Positions 6,948 to 12,539 of a DNA stretch of 12,539 nucleotides are shown here, piece after piece. The stretch covers positions 1-12,539 of the forward strand of contig JBAYJY010000126.1 of the NCBI GenBank assembly GCA_041664945.1, given 5' to 3'. Below the pieces are notes generated by a model that searched no databases, had not been told where the DNA came from, and was given only the letters and a program-made list of their open reading frames with translations. Made by a program: the position numbers and the translations under genes. How positions within the stretch are numbered: position 1 is the first letter of the stretch; every line of letters begins with the position of its first letter. Source of the DNA: JBAYJY01 sp041664945 (lineage in GTDB: Bacteria; UBP15; UBA6099).

Positions 6948-8849
6948 TCATTGAGGCGCGATCTGCCGGAACGGTTTCCTTAGTTCGTACATGCCGTCGC
7001 TGCTTCGGCCCGCGATTTTAAACCCGCTTTTTTCCAGCACTCGTATCATTGATTTATTGTCGACAAGCACCTCGGCCGTGAATCCGAGTATGCCCTGCTT
7101 CACCGCCAGATAGGTCAGATAGGCGAGCAACTCCGTGCCGAGGCCTTTGTTCTGATGCTGATCCTTGACGATGAACGCGACCTCCGCCGTGTGCTCCGAT
7201 TGGTTGACGGAATACTGGCCGAGGCCGACGGCTTCTTCCTTTTCGTCATGCTTGATCACCGCCAGTATCACCATCATGTTTTTGTAATCGATGACGACGA
7301 ACTCCTGAAGGCGCTCGTGGGGCATGTCCTTTCTCGCGGAGATGAACCGCCTGTACATGCTGTTGTCGGAAAGCGAATAAAACAGGTCTTTCACCAGCGG
7401 TTCGTCGCTGATCTTCACAGGTCGCAGAAGTACTTCGAGGTCGCCGCCCATTTTCCTGTGCGTTTCGAGATCCTCCGGGTAGCTTCCGCTCTCCGGCAGA
7501 TATGCCTGATCCTTGTATATCAGGTTTCTCTCCTTAGCCATCTCGATGAGCCACGGCCTGAACTTAGGATGCGCGATGGCGATCAGCTCCATAGCCCTCT
7601 CGCGCACGTTTTTGCCGATGAGATAGGCGATCCCGTACTCGGTGACGACGTACTGGATGTCGCCCCGGGTCAGCGTGACGCCGGCGCCGGGGTCGAGACT
7701 CGGCACGATGCGCGAAACCTCGCCGTCGAGCGCGGTGGACTGCATTACGAGAATCGTCTTTCCGCCGGGCGCATAAAGCGCGCCTCGCATGAAATCGGCG
7801 CTGCCGCCGATGCCGCTGTAAAAAGTGTTGCCGATCGATTCCGCCGTCGCCTGCCCGGTCAGATCTATCTGCAGCGCGCTGTTGATCGCCGTCATTTTGT
7901 TGTTTCGCGCGATAACGAGCGGGTTGTTCACATAGTCGATTCTTCGAAATTCTATTGTCGGATTGTCGTCAATATATTCGTATGAATCCTTGCTTGCCAT
8001 GCAGAAAGAGGCCACGGTTTTGCCTCGGTGCAGCGACTTTTCGGTATTCGTTATGACGCCCTCTTTGATCAGTTCAATTACGCCCTCCGTGAGCAACTCG
8101 GTATGCACGCCGAGCCGCTTCTTGTCTCGAAGATGCGGAATGATCGAGTTCGGCGTGCTGCCGTAACCGACCTGAATCGTGTCTCCGTCCTCTACTATTC
8201 GCGCGACGTACTTGCCCAGCTTGTCCGCGATTTCCTTGGGAACTTTCTCGTTGTATTCGAGAAGCGGCTCGTCGAAAGGAACAACGTAGTCGATGTCCGA
8301 AATGTGAATGAAGGAGTCGCCGTGCACCCGGGGCATATTCGCATTTACCTGCGCGATCACGCATTTCGCGTTTTCAACGGCGGTCTTTGTTATGTCGACG
8401 CTGACGCCGAGACTGAAATAGCCGTGCTCGTCCGGCATCGAGGTTTGAATCAGCGCGATGTCCACCGGAACTAATTTGCGATTGAAAAGATCGGGAACGC
8501 GCGACAGGAAAACCGGCGTGTAGTCGGACAGTCCCTCGTTAACCGCTTTGCGCGTGTTGTTCCCTATGAAAAACGAATTGTGCCGGAAATTCTGTTTGAA
8601 TTTTTCCTGCGCGTACGGCGCAAGCCCGAGCGTCCAGACATGCATCACCTCGGCGTCGAAAAACGCTTTTGGATGTGAATTAACATAGTTGATCAGTGCC
8701 CCGACAAGATACTGAGGTTCGCCGCAGGCGGTCCCGATGAATATCTTATTGCCCCGGTTGATGCGTTTGAACGCCTGTTCCTCGGTCGTGAACTTCTCGG
8801 GATACTTGCTTTTAATTTCTTCAAGAATTTTTTTTGCTTCCATTCCCAT
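6948..8849 (-). CDS. Acetyl-CoA hydrolase/CoA-transferase fused to GNAT acetyltransferase
   Basis: The protein has 633 residues with two parts. Residues 1 to about 445 form an acetyl-CoA hydrolase/transferase (4-hydroxybutyrate CoA-transferase-like) with 'IFIGTACGEPQYL', 'QVGYGSTPNSI', 'GVHTELLTEG' (Glu251 is the likely CoA-ester-forming glutamate), 'GIGGSADFMRGA' (347-357) and 'VVTEYGIAYLIGKNVRERA'. A linker then leads to a GNAT domain at about 474-625, with the acetyl-CoA motif Q566-N-K-G-L-G571 and 'VLEKSGFKIAGRS' near the end. Such fusions are known; the CoA part exchanges CoA between acyl groups or hydrolyses acetyl-CoA, and the GNAT part may acetylate proteins or sense acetyl-CoA, which is inference. 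ATG 8849 is preferred over GTG 8873 because GGGGG lies seven to eight bases upstream. It is probably the first gene of the minus-strand run, with its own promoter region at 8850-9152. Confidence 0.9.
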   Translation of the reverse strand: MGMEAKKILEEIKSKYPEKFTTEEQAFKRINRGNKIFIGTACGEPQYLVGALINYVNSHPKAFFDAEVMHVWTLGLAPYAQEKFKQNFRHNSFFIGNNTRKAVNEGLSDYTPVFLSRVPDLFNRKLVPVDIALIQTSMPDEHGYFSLGVSVDITKTAVENAKCVIAQVNANMPRVHGDSFIHISDIDYVVPFDEPLLEYNEKVPKEIADKLGKYVARIVEDGDTIQVGYGSTPNSIIPHLRDKKRLGVHTELLTEGVIELIKEGVITNTEKSLHRGKTVASFCMASKDSYEYIDDNPTIEFRRIDYVNNPLVIARNNKMTAINSALQIDLTGQATAESIGNTFYSGIGGSADFMRGALYAPGGKTILVMQSTALDGEVSRIVPSLDPGAGVTLTRGDIQYVVTEYGIAYLIGKNVRERAMELIAIAHPKFRPWLIEMAKERNLIYKDQAYLPESGSYPEDLETHRKMGGDLEVLLRPVKISDEPLVKDLFYSLSDNSMYRRFISARKDMPHERLQEFVVIDYKNMMVILAVIKHDEKEEAVGLGQYSVNQSEHTAEVAFIVKDQHQNKGLGTELLAYLTYLAVKQGILGFTAEVLVDNKSMIRVLEKSGFKIAGRSSDGMYELRKPFRQIAPQ

Positions 8850-9152
8850 GATACCCCCGTACGGCAACCCCACGCAATTCTTATTAACTATAGTATGTAC
8901 GAATATTCCCCCGCAGACAAGCAGGAAGCGACTTCAAGGCAATCTTCGCATTATGCAGGCGCGATTTCATATTATCGATCTATTTCGGTTCGCAAACATG
9001 CTATTTGCGCGCTTGGCCGGAAAAAGCTTCAGATTACAGAAAAATTGATATCATTTTCAACATTTCATTAATATATGTAAATTAACCGCTTTGTCTGCGA
9101 AATCTGCGGTTTCTCTTTAATCGTTTTCGTTTCCCTTTTTACCATCTACTAT
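8850..9152. promoter_or_regulatory. Intergenic region with promoter of CoA-transferase gene and small repeat
   Basis: These 303 bases lie between two minus-strand genes. On the minus strand, TTGTCT (complement of 8915-8920) and TACTAT (complement of 8890-8895), 19 bases apart, are a possible sigma-70-type promoter for the CoA-transferase gene; matches are four of six in each box, so this is tentative. Bases 8940-9080 are AT-rich with no ORF or RNA gene that I recognise. The end near the SCP2-like gene holds the repeat described separately at 9084-9129. Confidence 0.35.
9084..9129. repeat. Small degenerate nine-base repeat with inverted repeat
   Basis: TCTGCG occurs at 9094-9099 and again at 9103-9108, nine bases apart, with degraded TC-beginning units at 9112-9120 and 9121-9129. 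AACCGC at 9084-9089 and GCGGTT at 9106-9111 form an inverted repeat around 16 bases. Similar TCTGCG/ATCTGCGG motifs recur in intergenic DNA of many environmental bacteria. It sits just downstream of the SCP2-like gene and may form part of a 3' structure. Confidence 0.4.
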
Positions 9153-9950
9153 CTACCTATTTTGCAGCCACGGATGATAATCGAGATGATCGCAAAGCCT
9201 TATAAGAAGATAAACCATCGCCACAAACAGGACGCTTTCCCCGCTGCAATTGATTTTTCCGGCGGAGTACGCCTCCATTGGGTCTGTTTTCTTCATAATA
9301 ATATTACGAAGGAGCGCAGGCGAGCCTAAAGAAAGCGTCGCCGCCGCCGGTTCGCGCGAATCGCGGCTGAATGCGATATTATCAGAATAAAAAGTGAGCG
9401 TCCCGTATCTGTCGCGGCTGCAGTTGCTGATAGTCAATGCCTCCCCTTCCATGCCTCGTATCACATCGAACACATGCGGGTCGGCCGCGCCCACTACCGC
9501 CGCGGCTCGCATCGCTATTTCAACTATCAAACGGAAAACATCGGCGTTCCCGCCGGTTGCGCTTATCGTTGCGAACGAAACAGCCATCGCGGAAAGCAAA
9601 CCGGCAAAACGCCCAAGAAGGTCTGCCCGCCACACTCCGCGAGTAATCGTCACCGGGAAATCAAACCGCCCTTTGATCAGCGCCCCGATCATTTCCGATG
9701 ATTCCACCGCGATAATAGTGTCAGGTTCTCCCAGGCATAAACAATCAACCGTTAACCCGCCCCGGCTGAAAACGAGATCGCTTTGTATGTTTTCATTCTC
9801 GAAAAGCGCTCGCAGGCGTCCGTCCGGCCCCCACGCCAAAAAGCGATGCTGTTGCGCAACCAACTCGAGCGATGGAAGCAACGCGTCCGTAACGAGGCGC
9901 GCGAGAACCTCGCCCCTGACATGCGAATCAACAGGTTCAGTAAGCGCCAT
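9153..9950 (-). CDS. SCP2-like (sterol carrier protein fold) protein, apparently two-halved
   Basis: The protein has 265 residues. The C-terminal half (about 155-255) resembles an SCP2 domain: 'GEALTISNCSRDRYGTLTFY', 'EPAAATLSLGSPALL' and then 'DPMEAYSAGKINCSGE' followed by a hydrophobic helix. SCP2 domains bind lipids or other hydrophobic molecules. Residues about 35-125 show a second, weaker copy: 'EPDTIIAVESSEMIGALIKGR', 'VTITRGVWRADLLGRFAGLL', in the same order and spacing, suggesting an internal duplication. No signal peptide is seen, so it is probably cytoplasmic. Its ATG at 9950 overlaps the URO-D family gene by 14 bases, so the two are translationally coupled and likely act on the same substrate. 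This is a family-level assignment by eye; the ligand is unknown and no catalytic motif is visible. Confidence 0.6.
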   Translation of the reverse strand: MALTEPVDSHVRGEVLARLVTDALLPSLELVAQQHRFLAWGPDGRLRALFENENIQSDLVFSRGGLTVDCLCLGEPDTIIAVESSEMIGALIKGRFDFPVTITRGVWRADLLGRFAGLLSAMAVSFATISATGGNADVFRLIVEIAMRAAAVVGAADPHVFDVIRGMEGEALTISNCSRDRYGTLTFYSDNIAFSRDSREPAAATLSLGSPALLRNIIMKKTDPMEAYSAGKINCSGESVLFVAMVYLLIRLCDHLDYHPWLQNR

Positions 9951-11058
9951 AGTTTCGCGCCTCTTCGATCATGGCAAAAATGTTTTCATCAGGCGTGTCG
10001 CGCCCGCACTGGTCGCCGGTGGAAAGAATGAACCCGCCGCCCGCGCCCGCGGCATCAATCGCCGCGCGCGCCGCGCGCCGCACATCATCGGGAGCGCCGT
10101 TAAGCATAAGCGTAGTCGTAGGCAGGTTGCCCATCAGCGCCAGTTTCGCGCCGTGCGCCTGTTTCACCTCGGCGAGGTCGCAGTCGCCCATAGGCGGCGC
10201 TTCCAGAGGATTCAGCGCGCTCAGGTCGGTTTCCTCTGCGGCCATGCCCGCCAGAACGCGCGCCTTTCCGCAGCAGTGCATCAGCGTCGGTATCCCGGCC
10301 TCTTTTGCCCGGCGCGTGACTTCCTTCAGCGTCGGCAGACTCAGCTTCCTGAACAGAGCGGGAGATTGGAGCGTTATTCCGCCGGATGACTGTATGTTGA
10401 TGTTGTCCGGCCGCTTGGCGATTATCGCATCGAGCAGCCGCACCACAAATTCATGTGTGAGAAGCCTGAATTCCTCTATAAGATCGGGTGTGTCGTAAAC
10501 CGCATAAACAGCCGTTTGGTGCCGGAACCAATCGCTCCACACGTGCAGTCCAGGCACGGCCACATCAAGACCGACAATCCCGCGGTCGCCGATTTCGTTC
10601 CGCCGCCTTTCGTATTCATCAAACGTAAAACCGGTTATGTTATCCAGAAGCCAGCGGAGTTTCGGCAGGTCTTCTTCAAGATTCTTTATCGGTTTTCCCG
10701 AAGATGTCGGCGGGTCGCTACGCATGAAAGTAACTTCACCGTTCAATACTCCGCGCGGAGTTTCCAATTCATAACATCCTATGATTTTTTCTTTAGACAT
10801 TTCGCCGGGCCGGAAATCGAACTTCGGCGTCCGTTTGAAAACGAAACCGGGCATACCCATTGACCACGCGTCGAATCCGAAATGTTTCGAGGCGTCCGCG
10901 TATGCCTTCCACAGCGATGGATTCTGGAAAATATATACATCCCAGAACGGTTTGCCGGTCATCCGCGACGGGATCATATTTGAAATATCGGGACACACCG
11001 GCACGCAGTCCGGTTTCCCGCCGGACATCGCCGTTATCATACGTTCTTTTGAAGTCAT
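9937..11058 (-). CDS. URO-D/MtaA-CmuA family methyltransferase-like protein
   Basis: The protein has 373 residues and belongs to the uroporphyrinogen decarboxylase superfamily. The start 'TSKERMITAMSGGKPDCVPV' is the usual family opening. His261 and Cys263 in 'PTLMHCCGKA' with Cys351 in 'GGFILSTGDQCGRDTPDENI' match the HxC...C zinc ligands of MtaA/CmuA corrinoid methyltransferases, and 'LALMGNLPTTTLMLNGAPDDV' is also typical. Because zinc ligands are present and true HemE motifs are not evident, it is more likely a cobamide-dependent methyl-transfer enzyme (methylated compound to corrinoid or corrinoid to thiol) than a haem-synthesis enzyme. No corrinoid protein or partner methyltransferase is in the window. 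The gene starts with ATG 11058, preceded by GGTGA at a suitable distance, and its 3' end overlaps the SCP2-like gene. Confidence 0.85.
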   Translation of the reverse strand: MTSKERMITAMSGGKPDCVPVCPDISNMIPSRMTGKPFWDVYIFQNPSLWKAYADASKHFGFDAWSMGMPGFVFKRTPKFDFRPGEMSKEKIIGCYELETPRGVLNGEVTFMRSDPPTSSGKPIKNLEEDLPKLRWLLDNITGFTFDEYERRRNEIGDRGIVGLDVAVPGLHVWSDWFRHQTAVYAVYDTPDLIEEFRLLTHEFVVRLLDAIIAKRPDNINIQSSGGITLQSPALFRKLSLPTLKEVTRRAKEAGIPTLMHCCGKARVLAGMAAEETDLSALNPLEAPPMGDCDLAEVKQAHGAKLALMGNLPTTTLMLNGAPDDVRRAARAAIDAAGAGGGFILSTGDQCGRDTPDENIFAMIEEARNYGAY

Positions 11059-11426
11059 GCTATTTCACCAAGTCAATTTTTCGACATTCCCCACATCAGA
11101 TCCTTATCTGGCTTAACTGACATTGACCCTCCGAAAATCGATTGCCTCCGCCTGCCAGATTGCATGAATATCAATGAATACCGCTCATTCCACCCAAAAC
11201 CCTCATGGAAATTAAACAACAAGCCGAAAAAATCCGCAAGACGCAATTATCCATTAAATATTTACCATGTCGGGAAATATTATGCCGTGTAGTATCTTAA
11301 GCGGTTGATTCGCAACAGAATCTACTCAAGCATGTTTCTGCAATCCTGCGACTGAAGCCTGTGTCTTACTGTTCAACAACAACCTGCGCGCTGGAAAGAA
11401 ATCACGGGTTGAAGTAAAATATAGAT
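11059..11426. promoter_or_regulatory. Divergent intergenic region with small repeats
   Basis: These 368 bases separate the URO-D family gene (minus) from the PIN gene (plus) and hold no convincing gene. Visible structure: a five-base inverted repeat CAGAT/ATCTG at 11097-11110; two copies of ATGAATA ten bases apart (11164-11170, 11174-11180); and AATATTT/AAATATT, a perfect seven-base inverted repeat at 11257-11263 and 11275-11281. These could be operator sites for the divergent genes. A 31-codon ORF at 11205-11300 has no supporting evidence. Confidence 0.4.
11392..11420 (+). promoter_or_regulatory. Predicted promoter of PIN gene, leaderless arrangement
   Basis: TGGAAA at 11392-11397 and TAAAAT at 11415-11420 are separated by 17 bases, a sigma-70-like pattern with four and five matches of six. 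The -10 box ends six bases before the ATG at 11427, so transcription would start about at the start codon. No Shine-Dalgarno sequence precedes that ATG, which fits a leaderless transcript. Confidence 0.4.
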
Positions 11427-11900
11427 ATGAAGAAACTCAAGCTCTATATTGAAACCTCGGTCTGGAATTTTCTGTTCGCCGACGACGCGCCGGAAAAGAA
11501 AAGGGATACACAGAGATTCTTCGAAGAAGTCAGGAGCGCGGACTATGAGTTGTTCATTTCCGAACTGGTGATCGCTGAAATTCAGAGGGCTTCTTTATCT
11601 GTCAGCGAAAGGTTAATGAGAAAAATCGAGGAGTTTATGCCTGAAACGCTTGAGATTACCGATGAGATAAGAGAATTGACGTATATGTATGCCAATTCGA
11701 ACCTGCTGCCTGAAAAAGCCTTCGATGATTTGGCTCATGTCGCTGTCGCCTCGGTGAACAATATGGATTTCCTTGTCAGTTGGAATTTGAAGCATATAGT
11801 AAAAGTGAAGACCATTATGGGCATAAACGCGGTAAATGTCTTTGAAGGATACAAGGAACTTAAAATATGCGACGTTTTGGGGGTGTTTTCAGATGAGTAA
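11427..11900 (+). CDS. PIN-domain protein, probable VapC-like toxin
   Basis: The protein has 157 residues with a PIN-domain nuclease pattern. The first strand 'KLYIETSVWNFLF' carries Glu9 where most VapC toxins have Asp; Glu46 and Glu51 in 'ISELVIAEIQRA' form the second acidic position, Asp100/Asp101 in 'FDDLAHVAVAS' the third, and 'DFLVSWNLKHI' (114-124) is the usual fourth-strand segment. The YIETS form is common in one PIN branch, so Glu9 does not by itself mean inactivity. PIN proteins of this type are magnesium-dependent RNases that act as type II toxins. The stop codon overlaps the start of a 58-residue gene by eight bases. The start at 11427 agrees with the family N-terminus despite the missing ribosome binding site. 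Confidence 0.85.
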   Translation: MKKLKLYIETSVWNFLFADDAPEKKRDTQRFFEEVRSADYELFISELVIAEIQRASLSVSERLMRKIEEFMPETLEITDEIRELTYMYANSNLLPEKAFDDLAHVAVASVNNMDFLVSWNLKHIVKVKTIMGINAVNVFEGYKELKICDVLGVFSDE

Positions 11901-12069
11901 TAAAGAACCGGAAGTAATGACAATGCTTCGAAAGATAAGAGAAGAAATGTATGAGGAGACAAAAGACCTGTCAAACGAAGAATGGGTTAAGAAAATAAAA
12001 GATGAAGCGGATGCTTGCAAAAAGAAATATGGCATTAAACTTCCCACTCGGGTAAAGATGAATAAATGA
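11893..12069 (+). CDS. Small charged protein, candidate antitoxin of PIN toxin
   Basis: This gene encodes 58 residues, highly charged and predicted to be mostly helical: 'MTMLRKIREEMYEETKDLS' (9-27) followed by 'NEEWVKKIKDEADACKKKYG'. The segment resembles the 'IRKIREEISEEIKDMT..E' tail found in small antitoxin-like proteins next to PIN toxins. No DNA-binding domain (ribbon-helix-helix, AbrB or Phd) is visible. The ATG at 11893 overlaps the PIN stop codon by eight bases and GGGGG lies upstream, so translation is likely coupled. An in-frame start at 11836 would add 19 residues overlapping the PIN gene and is less likely. The antitoxin role is inferred from position and composition only. Confidence 0.6.
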   Translation: MSNKEPEVMTMLRKIREEMYEETKDLSNEEWVKKIKDEADACKKKYGIKLPTRVKMNK

Positions 12070-12268
12070 ACTGACCGGCTGAGTGTTTCGTTTCGCTTTT
12101 CTGATATCGTGATTTTCCGCCCATTAACCTTCCCATCAACAAGCTTGATTTACTGCAAAAATACATTTGTAAAATCCTCTACATTATCTCGATTTCGAAC
12201 AAAGAAAAGGCGAAATGCAACAATCCCCCCCTTAAATGAAAGAATGTTTTCCGAAGCGATTAGAAAAA

Positions 12269-12539
12269 TCAGTGATTATTTTTCGCGAAGTCGCGGCCGG
12301 CTTCGAGCGCCTTGATGTTCAGCGGCAGCAGGCTTTTGCGCTTCTCCGGCAGCGTTGAATCGAGCGCGGCGACGGCATTCTCTATCGTGATCACGCCGGT
12401 TTTCTCTATGTAGGCGCCGAGCGCTATCATGCTCGACATGCGTTGGTCGCCAAGCTCCATGGCCATGTCCAGCGCGGGAACAAACACCGCGTCGAGATCG
12501 TCGCGTGTCAGGTCGGACTGTTTCATGAACGAAGCGTTT
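12269..12539 (-). CDS. 2-oxoacid:acceptor oxidoreductase gamma subunit, C-terminal part
   Basis: The frame is open to the window edge, so the N-terminus is missing; 89 complete codons are visible plus the stop. 'VFVPALDMAMELGDQRMSSM', then 'LGAYIEKTGVITIE', and 'PLNIKALEAGRDFAKNN' near the end match the C-terminus of KorC/PorC-type gamma subunits of 2-oxoglutarate, pyruvate or related 2-oxoacid:ferredoxin oxidoreductases. These enzymes convert 2-oxoacids to acyl-CoA and CO2 while reducing ferredoxin, a sign of anaerobic metabolism. Which 2-oxoacid is used cannot be told from this fragment. The other subunits, if clustered, would lie beyond the right edge. The gap 12070-12268 shows no gene or clear terminator. 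Confidence 0.85.
   Translation of the reverse strand, partial: NASFMKQSDLTRDDLDAVFVPALDMAMELGDQRMSSMIALGAYIEKTGVITIENAVAALDSTLPEKRKSLLPLNIKALEAGRDFAKNNH

Noticed and set aside
7155..7985. Long plus-strand ORF of 276 codons
   Set aside because: It is antisense inside the CoA-transferase/GNAT gene, lacks a recognisable family pattern and mirrors codon bias of the real gene.
8874..9152. RNA gene or riboswitch in the long AT-rich gap
   Set aside because: No tRNA-like, riboswitch-like or strong multi-stem pattern could be recognised by eye; only a small repeat and weak promoter boxes.
9394..10389. Plus-strand ORF of 331 codons
   Set aside because: It lies antisense across the SCP2-like and URO-D genes, is rich in Arg and Ala and shows no domain.
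9937..11058. Haem-synthesis HemE (uroporphyrinogen decarboxylase)
   Set aside because: HxC...C zinc ligands and the gene context favour a MtaA/CmuA-type methyltransferase rather than HemE.
11205..11300. 31-codon ORF in the divergent intergenic region
   Set aside because: No ribosome binding site, no recognisable similarity and a length expected by chance.
12109..12315. 68-codon plus-strand ORF near the right end
   Set aside because: It overlaps the well-supported gamma subunit gene on the other strand and has no convincing start signal.

Overview
The window reads as a chromosome fragment of an uncultivated, probably anaerobic Gram-negative bacterium. I cannot name the phylum from sequence alone; a PVC-type or candidate-phylum lineage is a guess. 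The clues are a 2-oxoacid:ferredoxin oxidoreductase subunit, a B12-type radical SAM enzyme, a MtaA-like URO-D methyltransferase and an acetyl-CoA hydrolase/transferase fused to a GNAT domain. Eleven complete or nearly complete protein genes plus two edge-truncated ones are supported. No rRNA, tRNA, insertion sequence or CRISPR array was seen.

Left part, plus strand (1-4501): the C-terminal end of an AT-rich multi-spanning GT-C-type glycosyltransferase, then a hairpin-bearing gap, then a tight aguB-aguA-radical SAM operon. AguA (agmatine deiminase) and AguB (N-carbamoylputrescine amidase) together convert agmatine to putrescine. The third gene is a B12-binding-domain radical SAM protein with its own strong ribosome binding site, of unknown substrate.

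Middle, minus strand (4532-8849), convergent with the first operon: an acetyl-CoA hydrolase/CoA-transferase with a C-terminal GNAT domain, then a polysaccharide deacetylase-like protein, a FemAB/GNAT-like aminoacyl- or acyltransferase-type protein overlapping it, and a class I SAM methyltransferase. The last three look like an envelope or surface-glycan modification set.

Right part: a minus-strand pair (9153-11058) of a MtaA/URO-D family methyltransferase whose 3' end overlaps a gene encoding an SCP2-like protein, apparently with two SCP2-type halves. A 368-base divergent intergenic region follows, then a plus-strand PIN-domain toxin candidate overlapping a 58-residue acidic/basic helical partner (a reversed-order toxin-antitoxin candidate with a predicted leaderless promoter), and finally the C-terminus of a 2-oxoacid:acceptor oxidoreductase gamma subunit on the minus strand, running off the window.

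Most genes belong to known families. The least described items are the two-halved SCP2-like partner of the URO-D enzyme, the radical SAM gene locked into the putrescine operon, and the PIN/small-protein pair.
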